From the NCBI RefSeq assembly GCF_008014675.1, contig NZ_VOXD01000014.1, forward strand, positions 62,001 to 126,000: DNA of 64,000 bases. The letters run 5' to 3'. The stretch is from Neolewinella aurantiaca (GTDB lineage: Bacteria > Bacteroidota > Bacteroidia > Chitinophagales > Saprospiraceae). A program made the position numbers and the translations under genes. The notes under the pieces were generated by a model that searched no databases, was not told the DNA's origin, and saw only the letters and a list, made by a program, of their open reading frames with translations. Below, one piece after another: positions 1 to 8,532 of this stretch. The first letter of the stretch is position 1; every line of letters starts with the position of its first letter.

Positions 1-70
1 AGCGGAATTGGCCACAGGAGTTTATCTGTTGCGTACCGGGGAAGAGAGCATCCGCTGGATCAAACAGTAA
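1..70 (+). CDS. C-terminal tail of a T9SS type A sorting-domain protein (5' truncated)
   Basis: An open frame enters from the left edge and stops at a TAA at 68-70. The last 22 residues include LATGVYLLR and end IRWIKQ, which matches the final strand-turn-strand of type A T9SS sorting domains (typically LaaGvYfl.. followed by a short basic end). Such domains direct export across the outer membrane by the type IX system. Everything upstream lies outside the window, so the function of the mature protein cannot be judged. A strong terminator follows about 70 bases later. Confidence 0.65.
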   Translation, partial: AELATGVYLLRTGEESIRWIKQ

Positions 71-140
71 TGGCTGCGCAGCATAAATGCTGCTGCACCA
101 GAAAGACGCACATAGTTTCCGGATGGCTTACATTCGGTTA

Positions 141-171
141 CCCCATCGGGCCTGGGCCCGGTGGGGTTTTT
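141..171 (+). terminator. Intrinsic terminator after the truncated T9SS gene
   Basis: CCCCATCGGGCC and GGCCCGGTGGGG pair almost perfectly around a very short loop and are followed by TTTTT. This is the clearest plus-strand intrinsic terminator in the window and ends the transcript of the gene at 1-70. Confidence 0.8.
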
Positions 172-245
172 ACTTGGGTTTGTCGATAAAAAATCACCGT
201 TCCGGGCTGGGCTGTTAGCTTGGCAGCAACAACTGAATATTTATC

Positions 246-494
246 ATGGGAGCTAATGGTGCACAAAAGAGCATATCCGGAAACCGGGCACTTCGCAGAG
301 GGAGGAACAACCTTTTTGAGCGGAAAGGACCGACAAATACTTTCCGGCACGATGGCAAGAAAATCCAGACTCCGGCTCACATCAGGGAAAAGTACCGTAA
401 TAAACTTATACAAGAACAAGCTGCCGACCGCAGGAGGTCACTTTACGGTTTTATTGCCGGAGTGGTCTTCTGTCTGATCGTGTGGATGTGCTGA
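246..494 (+). CDS. Small hypothetical protein with a C-terminal membrane segment
   Basis: An 82-residue frame: a basic, polar N-terminal part and a hydrophobic C-terminal stretch GFIAGVVFCLIVWMC that could anchor it in the membrane with the N-terminus in the cytoplasm. The sequence before the ATG is AT-rich, as is common before Bacteroidota starts, but no clear ribosome-binding site is seen. I do not recognise a family. A second frame at 220-477 overlaps it, but lacks any such organised feature. The polarity of residues and the C-terminal anchor make this the better candidate of the two; it may still be non-coding. Confidence 0.45.
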   Translation: MGANGAQKSISGNRALRRGRNNLFERKGPTNTFRHDGKKIQTPAHIREKYRNKLIQEQAADRRRSLYGFIAGVVFCLIVWMC

Positions 495-597
495 AAACAA
501 GGCGTACCCTTTCTGAACCCTTAAACATCGAGGTTACGACCTTCAGTACTTTGCTACCTGCAAACAAGGCAAATAGGTACATCCGAATGCAACCTGT

Positions 598-1311
598 CTA
601 AAAAAGCCGATAGCCTGCCATCAGTTTATAGCGTGAATAATTGTATCCGTAAGAGATGATGAAAGGGATGGGGGCATCCAACGAGGCTATCAGCTGAAGC
701 CGACGGTTCAATTGGCAGTAAACATTGGCCTGGAGGCCTCCTTCTCTATCCTCTCCAACGTAATACCAGTCGGACCTCGGTTCCCATTCTACTGCTTCCA
801 CCAGGGTGGATTCACCGTCTACCCAGCGGTAACTTTCACCCCTGTAAGTTGTAAATGATCCAGACTCTCTTAAAAGCCCCTCGGTACGAATCCCCAGTGA
901 AAGACCCCAGCGGTGATCGATGGTATACCGGTAGGCTAAAACTCCCTGCCAGTAAATTCGCTCCTGTTCAAGGTTTCCGAAATACTTCGCAGAATAAGTA
1001 GTGTCTCTTCTTTGTACCCAGTAGTAATCAACGCTTCTTTTCACGTGCCCCTGAATGGTGTAACGATCCAGGGCTAGACTGCCACTCAGTTGTAAAGAGG
1101 ATTTGGGAGAGAGGCGTAGCCTGAGGTTCAGACCTATTCCAGCTCCCGGCTTTACGACCGTACCGCTGTGCTTATTCTCTCCTTTATAGCTGACGGTTTG
1201 AACGCTTACACCACCAATTACCGAAGCTCCCCATTTTCGGTGCATTTCCTGTCCGGAAAGAAAGGGGTTAAAGAGACCAACAAGAAAAAGAGTAAGGATC
1301 AGGTGTTTCAT
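598..1311 (-). CDS. Secreted, probably outer-membrane beta-barrel protein
   Basis: About 237 residues. The start chosen is the ATG that begins MKHLILTLFLVGLF, a typical signal peptide ending near SGQ; an ATG five codons upstream is possible. The rest is rich in alternating polar and aromatic residues (for example YYWVQRRD, WGLSLGIR, YNYSRYKLMAGYRLF) and the chain ends in phenylalanine, as outer-membrane barrels usually do. No enzymatic motif is visible. It lies 22 bases downstream of the pentapeptide-repeat gene on the same strand, so the two are probably co-transcribed. Function unknown. Confidence 0.6.
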   Translation of the reverse strand: MKHLILTLFLVGLFNPFLSGQEMHRKWGASVIGGVSVQTVSYKGENKHSGTVVKPGAGIGLNLRLRLSPKSSLQLSGSLALDRYTIQGHVKRSVDYYWVQRRDTTYSAKYFGNLEQERIYWQGVLAYRYTIDHRWGLSLGIRTEGLLRESGSFTTYRGESYRWVDGESTLVEAVEWEPRSDWYYVGEDREGGLQANVYCQLNRRLQLIASLDAPIPFIISYGYNYSRYKLMAGYRLF

Positions 1312-1333
1312 AAAAGGTGCTTTCAATAAAAAT

Positions 1334-1894
1334 TCAGACGATTATTCCGTATTCAGCCAGCAGCCCAGGCAGGCCTTCCACCGAGAACCGTGTCCCTTTG
1401 ATCCTGTTTTCCTCCGGAGAGAAGCGGTAGTTCCGGGCCGAACGGAAATCGGCCTTTCGCAGATCAGTACGTTCGAAGATGGCCCGTTCCAGATCGCAGT
1501 CATCAAAGGAGGCCTCCTGAAGGTCGGCTCCGGTAAAATCCGTTTCCCGCAGTACGCAATCTTTGAATTCCGTCCCCTTGAGTTTCCATTCGCGGAAGGT
1601 CACAAACTCCAGGTTACAGCGTGAGAAATTCACTTTGAAGAGAAAATCCCGACAATCGTCGAAGTGGACTCCTAACAGTTTACAGCCCTCGAAGCTGACT
1701 GTTTTCATCGCTGATTCATGAAGTCTGGCGTTGGTCAGGTCGCAATCCCTGAAGGTGCAATCCGTAAAGAGGCGTTCCCTCAGGTCTCCTCCCGCCAGCT
1801 GGCAATTGACGAAAGTGCAGTTGTCGTAGTCGCCTGGCAAAATCTCAGATGCTTTGTCGAAAACCTTATCTTCAAAAATGGGAAGCTTGCTCAT
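1334..1894 (-). CDS. Pentapeptide-repeat protein
   Basis: A 186-residue protein made mostly of tandem pentapeptides of the A(D/N)LXX type, seen from about residue 25 to 155 as runs such as CTFVN CQLAG GDLRE, TDFTG ADLQE ASFDD CDLER AIFER TDLRK ADFRS. Such repeats form a right-handed quadrilateral beta-helix. The length and continuous repeats resemble the Qnr/McbG-like group, whose best-studied members mimic DNA and protect gyrase, but most members have no known role and resistance cannot be inferred here. There is no signal peptide, so it is cytoplasmic. It leads a probable two-gene operon with the protein at 598-1311. Confidence 0.85.
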   Translation of the reverse strand: MSKLPIFEDKVFDKASEILPGDYDNCTFVNCQLAGGDLRERLFTDCTFRDCDLTNARLHESAMKTVSFEGCKLLGVHFDDCRDFLFKVNFSRCNLEFVTFREWKLKGTEFKDCVLRETDFTGADLQEASFDDCDLERAIFERTDLRKADFRSARNYRFSPEENRIKGTRFSVEGLPGLLAEYGIIV

Positions 1895-1910
1895 AATTTC
1901 CTGAAATTAT
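1893..1910 (-). promoter_or_regulatory. Palindrome overlapping the start of the pentapeptide-repeat gene
   Basis: ATAATTTCCTGAAATTAT has eight-base arms around a two-base centre. It overlaps the start codon and includes the AGGA that would serve as ribosome-binding site. It could be an operator or an RNA stem that limits translation initiation. Confidence 0.4.
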
Positions 1911-1972
1911 TGTTCTGTAGACGTATTCAATCATCAGGCATTGCCGCTTCTTGAGGCGCGAGGCCAGTAGTT

Positions 1973-3175
1973 CTAAAACCGAAGCGAGACCTTTTCTTTC
2001 ATCAGCGCGAGCGACACAAACTCTCCGTCGTCATCAATGATCATATCATCCTGACGGCGGCAGCAGAGTCCGCAAGCCGCAGGAGCCTGATAGGTGCTAA
2101 GCTGGTAGCGGTGCTTATCCCGATCCGTAGCGTATTCGGCGTATTCCTGATAAATCACGGGGCCGTTGCCGTAATCTCCGTCGGTTTGAGCGACGACGTT
2201 GCGGCCATTCATCACAATTTCGAGGTTCTCCCCCATACGGCCAAAGACGGGCTTTCTGACGTAACCGTCGAGCGGGCGCGGCAGGTTTGCCGGATCAAAA
2301 GCCGTTGGCAGCAATAAAGGATGCCCCGGGTTATCCTCCCATGCGTAGGCGAGCAGAGCTTTCGACTGCAACAGCATCGTCCAGGCGGGATTAAAAACGC
2401 GCAGCTTTTTGGCCATCACGAGTTCGGCGAGGTACTCCCATAGTTCCGGTTCTTCGAGGGCGGCGAAGTCCCAGGGGAAGAACTTGATCATGGTGCCGTA
2501 GTGGATCCATTTTCCGGTTCCTGCTTCGTAGAAGACGCCCTCATCGGGGTTGATTTCCAGCGTTGGCAGCATCACGTTATCCGTCCGGCCCCACTTAGCG
2601 GCGGTAGAGACTTTGGCAAGTACATCGACGTTGTGGCTGTCGTCTTCGCTACCCAGGTGGGTAGCGGCGATGGCGGTATCTGACCGGCCGCCCCCGAGGC
2701 GGCGGGCGTTGGTTTCCAGTGCTTTCAGCAGGTCGTTCGGTGCCGGCCGCAGGCCGGCTTTACGAATTACTTCGGGCTGGATGATCGTTGTTTCGGGCAG
2801 GAGGCTGGCGGTATCGGCGTTGAACTCGATCAGCTTCAGGGGCAAATCATCGAGCCCTCCCGCGAAGTCAAAGCGCCCCACAAGGAAGTTATCCCACTCG
2901 TTTTCAACCGACCATTGCACCAGCGGCCGCGCAAACTCAGGAATGCCCAGCCCCGCAAGGCGATCGTCCATGAAAGCACTCTTCCTTGCGGCAGTCCGCA
3001 GAATATCCCAGGCTTCGTCTCCGGCGCGCAGGGCGGCGGTTGCCTCTGCCGGTCGGAGGCTGAGAATTTCGTCCGCGAGATAATCTTCGTTCTCGCCCTG
3101 TGCGTAGTAATCCAGGCCTTGCTTTTTAAACCAGCGGTCTTTAAGGCGGGGGGCATCGGTTAGGCGACTATCCAC
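1973..3175 (-). CDS. Glutathionylspermidine synthase-like ATP-grasp protein (YgiC-like)
   Basis: About 400 residues. The body carries the glutathionylspermidine-synthase-family pattern: WDNFLVGRFDF, LIEFNADTASLLPE, then an ATP-grasp half with IKFFPWD, NPAWTMLLQSKALL, KPVFGRMGENL and YQEY. Family members join an amine such as spermidine to a peptide through an acyl phosphate, but for the YgiC branch the substrate is not settled. The only start that avoids overlapping deep into the upstream gene is a GTG at 3173-3175 inside the sequence GTGGATAG, which holds the stop of the upstream lipoprotein gene; this implies translational coupling. The pair of a small lipoprotein plus this enzyme mirrors ygiB-ygiC of Escherichia coli. 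Confidence 0.85.
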   Translation of the reverse strand: MDSRLTDAPRLKDRWFKKQGLDYYAQGENEDYLADEILSLRPAEATAALRAGDEAWDILRTAARKSAFMDDRLAGLGIPEFARPLVQWSVENEWDNFLVGRFDFAGGLDDLPLKLIEFNADTASLLPETTIIQPEVIRKAGLRPAPNDLLKALETNARRLGGGRSDTAIAATHLGSEDDSHNVDVLAKVSTAAKWGRTDNVMLPTLEINPDEGVFYEAGTGKWIHYGTMIKFFPWDFAALEEPELWEYLAELVMAKKLRVFNPAWTMLLQSKALLAYAWEDNPGHPLLLPTAFDPANLPRPLDGYVRKPVFGRMGENLEIVMNGRNVVAQTDGDYGNGPVIYQEYAEYATDRDKHRYQLSTYQAPAACGLCCRRQDDMIIDDDGEFVSLALMKEKVSLRF

Positions 3176-3668
3176 CGAAAGAACGGGTTGATTTTCCGCC
3201 GCCAAACCCTGACTTAGAGCGGGTAGTTGATTTTGCTGAGCTCGACATCCGCGAACCGGCATTGTTGGTTGCGCTCTGGTGGGCGTTGCTGTTCACATAG
3301 GCGCCAGCGCTTGGCGTTCCGCCCATCCGGCCCAGCATCAGGAAACCCCAGTAGCCCATACCGGCGCTGCGCATCGAGCGGCCTTCGTTGCTGTCCGGGT
3401 CGGCGACCTGCGACATGAGTTTGGCCTGATCGAGGGTAAAAGTGTCGCGGTCGCCCGCGAGGTCTTCAACGATGATGCGGCTGTCGGCCACTGCATCGAC
3501 CGGAACTTCTGACTCTATTTTAAAATCACCGGCGCTCACTTCTTTCACAGTGGTAATGAGGCCTTCGGTGGGGACTTCGATGGTTTCGGTATCACTACCA
3601 CACGAGAAAAGCGTGAGGCCCAGGCCAACTGAAAGCAGAGCGGGAAGGATAAGGTGCTTACTTAACAT
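3168..3668 (-). CDS. YgiB-like lipoprotein
   Basis: 166 residues with a lipoprotein signal peptide (MLSKHLILPALLSVGLGL, lipobox LFSC). After the cysteine comes an acidic region with an internal FTLDQAKLMSQVADP, then a low-complexity half rich in Gly, Ser, Ala and Met (YWGFLMLGRMGG, SSSAKSTTRSKSGFGGG) ending TRSFGG. E. coli YgiB likewise is a lipoprotein with a Gly/Ala/Ser-rich tail ending SRSMGG and is encoded directly before ygiC. Here the stop codon overlaps the GTG start of the YgiC-like gene. The assignment rests on gene order and composition rather than on strong residue identity. Confidence 0.65.
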   Translation of the reverse strand: MLSKHLILPALLSVGLGLTLFSCGSDTETIEVPTEGLITTVKEVSAGDFKIESEVPVDAVADSRIIVEDLAGDRDTFTLDQAKLMSQVADPDSNEGRSMRSAGMGYWGFLMLGRMGGTPSAGAYVNSNAHQSATNNAGSRMSSSAKSTTRSKSGFGGGKSTRSFGG

Positions 3669-3726
3669 GTAACTAAATTTGATGCTGTAAGATAAGGGCT
3701 TTCTGCGGACTATTCAGGCGCTTTCC

Positions 3727-3744
3727 GGGCGCGGGCGCAGGTGC
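3727..3744 (-). repeat. Copy of the dispersed GCACCTGCGGCCGCGCC-type element
   Basis: On the minus strand this reads GCACCTGCGCCCGCGCCC, one base from the consensus. It lies 59 bases upstream of the YgiB-like gene, oriented toward it. One of about sixteen copies in the window. Confidence 0.6.
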
Positions 3745-3852
3745 CGTGGGAGTTGTAAAGCGCAATGTCGTGTTTAAAGTAGTCGCGGCTTCAGCCGCTG
3801 ACCTGGAAAAATACTTTAGGGCCCCATCGCTGATCGCGTCTGCTGTGAGCAG

Positions 3853-3860
3853 TATCTTCG
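3853..3860 (+). promoter_or_regulatory. Candidate -7 element for hisA
   Basis: TATCTTCG matches the Bacteroidota -7 consensus TAnnTTTG at seven of eight positions and lies 44 bases before the hisA start. I see no convincing -33 TTG. The leader between them is A/C-rich and contains the tandem phrase CCAACGAACCAACGAAC. Confidence 0.35.
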
Positions 3861-3903
3861 CCGTCAGAACACCAACGAACCAACGAACTAAAATTCCAAC
3901 CGC

Positions 3904-4620
3904 GTGCACATCATCCCCGCAATAGACCTCATCGACGGCAAATGCGTCCGTCTAACCCAAGGCGATTACGACCGTAAAACCATCTACAACGAAGACCCGC
4001 TGGCCGTTGCCCGTGAGTTTGAGGCCGCCGGCCTCAAGCGACTTCACGTTGTCGACCTCGACGGCGCCCGCGGCGGCGGTATCGTGAACCACAAAATTCT
4101 GGAAAAAATCGCCGGTGGTACCAGCCTCCACGTAGACTGGGGCGGCGGCATGAAATCCGACGAAGACCTTCGCATTGCCTTCGAATCCGGTGCAGCCCAG
4201 GTTACCGGTGGCACCATCGCCGTTAAAAACCCGGAGGTTTTTCTCGGTTGGATCGAACGCTTCGGTGCGGAAAAGATCATCCTCGGCACCGATGTTCACG
4301 GAGACAAGATCGCCGTTTCGGGCTGGGAAGAATCCAGCGACCGGGAACTCTTCGAGTTCCTGCAGGACTACGTCGGGAAGGGCGTTCGCTACACCATCTG
4401 CACCGATGTGAGTAAAGACGGATTGCTGCAGGGCACCGCCCGCGAGCTTTACGCCCGCATCCGTAAAGAGCAGCCTGATGTCCACCTCATCGCCAGCGGC
4501 GGTGTTGCCGACGTCTCCGACCTCGAAGCACTCGCCAAACTCGACTGCTTCGGCGTCATCGTCGGCAAAGCCATTTATGAGGGGCGAATTTCACTGGAGG
4601 ATTTGGTGAAATTTCAGTAA
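3904..4620 (+). CDS. hisA: HisA, phosphoribosyl-formimino-AICAR-phosphate isomerase
   Basis: 238 residues, the usual length. HisA opens the ring of the ProFAR ribose by an Amadori rearrangement, the fourth step of histidine synthesis. The fold is a TIM barrel: [15 protein letters not shown] at the start supplies the catalytic base Asp8, [15 protein letters not shown] supplies the second catalytic Asp130, and the phosphate-binding loops are GGG around 81, ICTDVSKDG and ASGGV. The start is GTG, fixed by the conserved first strand HIIPAIDL. No other histidine gene is adjacent, so the pathway is split in this genome. Confidence 0.95.
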   Translation: MHIIPAIDLIDGKCVRLTQGDYDRKTIYNEDPLAVAREFEAAGLKRLHVVDLDGARGGGIVNHKILEKIAGGTSLHVDWGGGMKSDEDLRIAFESGAAQVTGGTIAVKNPEVFLGWIERFGAEKIILGTDVHGDKIAVSGWEESSDRELFEFLQDYVGKGVRYTICTDVSKDGLLQGTARELYARIRKEQPDVHLIASGGVADVSDLEALAKLDCFGVIVGKAIYEGRISLEDLVKFQ

Positions 4621-4701
4621 CCTTGATAGGTTTAAGGACGTTATTCAGCGCCCTATTCATTAGCTTCTGTGGTGCTCCGAGACGAGGCCCGCTACAATAA
4701 A

Positions 4702-4735
4702 AAAGCCCCGGCTGCATAACTGCAACCGGGGCTTT
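4702..4735 (-). terminator. Terminator of the nqr operon (possibly bidirectional)
   Basis: AAAGCCCCGG and CCGGGGCTTT flank a loop holding TGCA repeats. On the minus strand the stem is followed by TTTTTTATT, so it best serves nqrF; on the plus strand only three T follow, giving weaker termination for hisA. Confidence 0.75.
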
Positions 4736-4742
4736 CTGTTCG

Positions 4743-4782
4743 GCAGGCTTCAGCCTGCGGGTCTTCAGGCATCAGCCTGAAA
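4743..4782. repeat. Two short hairpins before the nqr terminator
   Basis: GCAGGCTTCAGCCTGC is a six-base stem with a TTCA loop, and TTCAGGCATCAGCCTGAA is a second with loop ATCA. Both lie between the nqrF stop and the terminator and would fold in the 3' end of the nqr mRNA. Confidence 0.45.
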
Positions 4783-4796
4783 ACTCTGAGGATCAA

Positions 4797-6101
4797 TTAC
4801 CCGCCAAAGTCATCAAAAGCGATGTTCTCTTCCGGAACACCGAGTTCGGCAAGACCTTTGATGACCGACTGGTTCATCATCGGAGGGCCACAGAAGTAGT
4901 ACTCGATTTCTTCCGGTTCGGGGTGCTTACTGAGGTATTCCTCCATCGCTACGTTCATGATGTAGCCTTTGAAGCCGTCGCCCGGAGCATCGATGTCTTC
5001 CTTCACTTTCCAGTTGTCTTCTTCCTGGGGGTTATCCAGGGCGACGTAGAACTTGAAGTTCGGGAATTCCTTCTCGATTTCACGGAACTGCTCAATGTAG
5101 AAAAGCTCGCGCTTGGTCCGTCCGCCGTACCAGTAAGAAACCTTACGGTCGGTAGTCTTGAGGGTGTGAAACAAGTGGAAGAGGTGGCTACGGAGTGGGG
5201 CCATACCGGCACCACCACCAATGTATACCATTTCTTTTTGGGTAGGCTTGATGAAGAACTCACCATAAGGACCGGAGATCGTTACCTTATCGCCTGGCTT
5301 CTGATCGAAGACATAGCTGGAACAAACACCGGGGTTCACGTCCATCCAACCGTTCTTCTTACGATCAAACGGCGGCGTAGCGATACGAATGTTAAGCATG
5401 ATGATATCGCCCTCGGCCGGGTGGTTGGCCATAGAGTAAGCACGGAACTGCTCTTCGTCGTTGACCATCTTAAGGTCCCACAGCTTGAAGTTGTCCCATT
5501 CGCTCTGGAACTTATTCGGGTCGTCGCCGTGGTGCTCTGGGTGAGCGGAAATGTCGATATTCTTGTAATCAACGGTAACTACCGGTACATCGATCTGGAT
5601 GTAGCCGCCGGATTCGAAGTCCATTGTTTCACCCTTAGGCAACTGTACTACGAACTCCTTAATGAAAGAGGCAACGTTGTAGTTGGACTTAACGGTACAT
5701 TCGAATTTCTTGATACCGAAGATTTCGGCAGGAATTTGTACCTCCATGTCCTGGCGCACCTTCACCTGACAAGCCAGGCGTTTGTGCTCCGCCGCTTCGC
5801 GGCGGGTAAGGTGGTTGAGTTCCGTTGGCAGAATGTCACCGCCGCCAGAAGGAATATGGCACTCACACATAGCGCAGGTACCACCACCACCACAGGCTGA
5901 AGGCAAAAAGATGTTCTGATCAGACAGTACATTGAGCAGCGAACTACCCGGTTGGACCATCAACGGGTTTTCGGTATCACCGTTAACGACGATTTTGACC
6001 TCACCCTGAGGAACAAGTTTTTTGCGGGCCACGATCAGCATCGTGATCAGGGCCAACACCACTGCGGTGAAAATCAGAACCGCGTAACCAATAGTAATCA
6101 T
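4797..6101 (-). CDS. nqrF: Na+-translocating NADH:quinone reductase subunit F
   Basis: 434 residues. NqrF takes electrons from NADH through FAD and a [2Fe-2S] cluster. An N-terminal membrane helix covers residues 3-24. The ferredoxin-type cluster ligands are Cys70, Cys76, Cys79 (pattern C-x5-C-x2-C) and Cys111, in the same spacing as the known family. The flavin part includes [10 protein letters not shown], the nucleotide part [12 protein letters not shown], and the chain ends with the C-terminal [13 protein letters not shown] and a terminal acidic/Gly tail typical of NqrF. It is the last gene of the operon, 171 bases after nqrE, and is followed by the operon terminator. Confidence 0.97.
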   Translation of the reverse strand: MITIGYAVLIFTAVVLALITMLIVARKKLVPQGEVKIVVNGDTENPLMVQPGSSLLNVLSDQNIFLPSACGGGGTCAMCECHIPSGGGDILPTELNHLTRREAAEHKRLACQVKVRQDMEVQIPAEIFGIKKFECTVKSNYNVASFIKEFVVQLPKGETMDFESGGYIQIDVPVVTVDYKNIDISAHPEHHGDDPNKFQSEWDNFKLWDLKMVNDEEQFRAYSMANHPAEGDIIMLNIRIATPPFDRKKNGWMDVNPGVCSSYVFDQKPGDKVTISGPYGEFFIKPTQKEMVYIGGGAGMAPLRSHLFHLFHTLKTTDRKVSYWYGGRTKRELFYIEQFREIEKEFPNFKFYVALDNPQEEDNWKVKEDIDAPGDGFKGYIMNVAMEEYLSKHPEPEEIEYYFCGPPMMNQSVIKGLAELGVPEENIAFDDFGG

Positions 6102-6272
6102 TCTATTCGGTTTTTATAGGTCGGGCGACGCCAAAAGGGAATCGCCGTTTTATTTTGTTGTACTGACGAAAGAGATAAACCCATCTTTCGGTTCAGCAAA
6201 TTGTGTCAAATTAAGAACAGGAGCAATTACAGCTGAAGGTTTTTCTTCAGTTTGCCGCTCCTTTTCCTCGTG

Positions 6273-6881
6273 CTACTTAGCCGGGTTCCAGCCGCCAAAT
6301 ACTGCGGGGTCGATACCAGACAGAGAAAGGAAAGCAAGGCCCATAAGACCGGTGAGAAGGAACGCCATACCCAGACCTCTGAGTGCCGGAGGCACGTTAG
6401 AGTAGCGGATACGCTCCCGGATTGCAGCAATCGCAATGATGGCCAGGAACCAACCGAAACCGCCGCCAAGGCCGAAGGCGATGGACTCAGTCAGGTTGTA
6501 CTCACGGCTAACCATGAAGAGGCTACCACCAAGGATGGCACAGTTTACCGTAATCAGCGGAAGGAAGATACCCAGCGCCGCATAAAGCCCGGGACTGTAC
6601 TTCTCCACCACCATTTCCACCAGCTGTACGGTAGAGGCAATTACGGCAATGAAAACGATGAACCGCAGAAACTCTAGCTCGAAGTTTACCAGCAGGAACT
6701 CGTTGATGAGCCAGTTGATCGGCATCGTGATACCCAGTACAAAGATTACCGCAAGACCGAGGCCAAAAGCAGTAGATAATGACTTGGAAACCGCCAGGAA
6801 TGAACACATGCCCAGGAAGTAAGCCAGAATCATGTTTTCGATGAACGCTGACTTGATGAAAATATTTACGAAATCGCCCAT
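6273..6881 (-). CDS. nqrE: Na+-translocating NADH:quinone reductase subunit E
   Basis: 202 residues with six predicted membrane helices. The two conserved half-helix cysteines that with NqrD hold an intramembrane iron centre are present in LGMCSFLAVS and VNCAILGG. NqrE lies in the sodium path of the complex. The gene is preceded by a 103-base gap holding an inverted A/C-rich repeat pair. Confidence 0.96.
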   Translation of the reverse strand: MGDFVNIFIKSAFIENMILAYFLGMCSFLAVSKSLSTAFGLGLAVIFVLGITMPINWLINEFLLVNFELEFLRFIVFIAVIASTVQLVEMVVEKYSPGLYAALGIFLPLITVNCAILGGSLFMVSREYNLTESIAFGLGGGFGWFLAIIAIAAIRERIRYSNVPPALRGLGMAFLLTGLMGLAFLSLSGIDPAVFGGWNPAK

Positions 6882-6900
6882 GGGGAAATTGTATTTAGTC

Positions 6901-6990
6901 TATTGGTAATTTGGTGTTTTGATAGCTTGGCTTCAGGGTACGCAGGTTTTCTCTGACGTACCAAAAGACCAAAGAACCAAAATTCTAACT
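6901..6990. repeat. Inverted pair of an A/C-rich leader motif between nqrD and nqrE
   Basis: On the minus strand CACCAAATTACCAATA lies before nqrE; on the plus strand ACCAAAGAACCAAAATTC lies at 6967-6984. The two could pair imperfectly through CCAAA/TTTGG tracts. Related phrases occur in the leaders of hisA (3869-3901) and the ABC-F gene (48143-48171). Confidence 0.35.
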
Positions 6991-7713
6991 AATGTCTACG
7001 AGTTTGGGGTTACGTGAGCGCTGCCACCAGATCAGAACGGCAATCACGAACATAGCCGCGACGGACATTACCATGAGGTTGTTGTTGGCGTACCAACCGA
7101 AGTAGCTGCTGCCCCATTGGTTAGCTGTCGCCGTATCAATGATATATTCCTCACCCGGGCCGATGAAACGCATAACGATAGGAGAGCCAGCAAAAAGCGT
7201 ACCCTTACCGAAGATTTCACGGATGGCACCAACCACTACGAGGATCAGACCGTAACCGAGGCCGTTACCAACACCGTCGAGGAAAGAACGCCAGGGCTTG
7301 TTGGCCATCGCGAATGCTTCCAGACGTCCCATTACGATACAGTTCGTGATGATGAGGCCGATGTAAACAGAAAGCTGCTTGTAAACCGGATAGTTGATTG
7401 CCTTCAGAGCTTCGTTTACCAGCGTTACGAGTGTGGCGATGATTACCAGCTGAACGATAAGGCGAACAGCCTTGGGGATTGCGTTGCGGAGCAACGAAGT
7501 AACCAAACTGGAAAATGCACAAACGAAAACCACCGCTACGGCCATCACAAGAGATGGGTAGACAAGGGAGGTAACCGCAAGCGCAGAACAAACGCCCAGT
7601 ACCTGAATGGTAATCGGGTTGTTGTCCAACAGTGGATCAGTGAGAAGGACTCGCTCCTTCTTCCCGAACAATGGTTCGTTCTTTGGGACTTTTGTTTCGA
7701 CAGTTGTAGCCAT
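6985..7713 (-). CDS. nqrD: Na+-translocating NADH:quinone reductase subunit D
   Basis: 242 residues, a little longer than the roughly 210 of well-studied members because of a 25-residue polar N-terminus and a C-terminal extension. Six membrane helices are predicted. The iron-binding cysteines are in LGVCSALAV and ITNCIVMGR, pseudo-symmetric with those of NqrE. Spacing to nqrC is 64 bases. The C-terminal insert between the last helices (FAGSPIVMRFIGPGEEYII) is a loop on the outer face. Confidence 0.96.
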   Translation of the reverse strand: MATTVETKVPKNEPLFGKKERVLLTDPLLDNNPITIQVLGVCSALAVTSLVYPSLVMAVAVVFVCAFSSLVTSLLRNAIPKAVRLIVQLVIIATLVTLVNEALKAINYPVYKQLSVYIGLIITNCIVMGRLEAFAMANKPWRSFLDGVGNGLGYGLILVVVGAIREIFGKGTLFAGSPIVMRFIGPGEEYIIDTATANQWGSSYFGWYANNNLMVMSVAAMFVIAVLIWWQRSRNPKLVDIS

Positions 7714-7777
7714 GTTGATGGATATTTATCAGGTCGGAGAACTGAAGTTTTCCGGATTAGCTTTTTATTGAGAGTTA

Positions 7778-8506
7778 CTACTTGGAGGAGCCGTTACCAA
7801 CTTCCTTCATGTAGGGTTCGTAGGCTTTCAGGCCTTTGTACAGCATATCAGAAACGCCGTCGGCAGTAACCGTAGCGCCGCTGAGTCCGTCTACTTCGTG
7901 CTCCATGTCGATAGCGCCGCCTTTACGGACATTTACGGAAACGTACTTGCCGTTGTCGTAGATCTTCTTGCCGGCGAACTGGCTTTTCCATTTAGTGTTG
8001 TCCTTGATTTCAGCGCCAAGCCCCGGGGTCTCACCAGCGTGGTCGAAGGAAACACCGGCAACGGTATTCATGTCGTCCTGGAGGGCAACGTTACCCCAGA
8101 TGGCATCCCAAAGACCGCTTCCGCGGACGCTGAAGATGTAGTATTTGGAACCATCCAGTGCAACTTCGTACACTGGGTAAAAGCGCTCGCTTTCGTCCTT
8201 TTTACGTTCCTGAGCCATATCGACTTCGATGGCGTTTTTGCCTTCAACGGTTTCGCCGTCGGCCATTACCACCGCCTGCTGCACCTGCTGCTCGAAGATG
8301 TCGAGTACTTCCTGATCGGTGAGGTCGGCGACAGATTTCCCTGCTTTTTCGAGCGGGCCGGAAATGGCCTCCAGAATCTGGCGCTTGTTGAAGATGTCTT
8401 CGTTCTTTTCCGCAACCGGTCCGAGCATCACTTTGGATCCGGCGAGCAACAGTGCTACCAGCACCGTCATAATCAGAGCGAACGTGTAGATGTATTTAGT
8501 ACTCAT
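7778..8506 (-). CDS. nqrC: Na+-translocating NADH:quinone reductase subunit C
   Basis: 242 residues: one N-terminal membrane helix (about 5-24) and a large periplasmic FMN-binding domain. The covalent flavin site DGLSGATVT places the FMN-phosphothreonine at about Thr212. The gene is separated from nqrB by 177 bases that carry two copies of the dispersed GC-rich element, one of them 27 bases before this start and oriented toward it; the gap suggests nqrC may also have its own transcription start. Confidence 0.96.
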   Translation of the reverse strand: MSTKYIYTFALIMTVLVALLLAGSKVMLGPVAEKNEDIFNKRQILEAISGPLEKAGKSVADLTDQEVLDIFEQQVQQAVVMADGETVEGKNAIEVDMAQERKKDESERFYPVYEVALDGSKYYIFSVRGSGLWDAIWGNVALQDDMNTVAGVSFDHAGETPGLGAEIKDNTKWKSQFAGKKIYDNGKYVSVNVRKGGAIDMEHEVDGLSGATVTADGVSDMLYKGLKAYEPYMKEVGNGSSK

Positions 8507-8532
8507 GGTTATTCTTTAAAATTTCTTTGACC

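Noticed and set aside
220-477. Alternative 85-codon frame overlapping the small membrane protein at 246-494
   Set aside because: No membrane segment or organised pattern; the 246 frame has a C-terminal anchor and is preferred, though neither is certain.
2917-2933. Near match GCACCAGCGGCCGCGCA in the YgiC-like gene
   Set aside because: Encodes ordinary family residues (ARPLVQ) on the other strand; could be chance.
3673-3909. Minus-strand 78-codon frame between the YgiB-like gene and hisA
   Set aside because: It reads through the dispersed GC-rich element and the hisA promoter region and ends in Ala/Pro low complexity; no sign of a real protein.
4923-5900. 325-codon open frame on the plus strand opposite nqrF
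   Set aside because: It lies wholly within a certain gene, has no domain pattern and arises from the codon bias of the nqrF strand.
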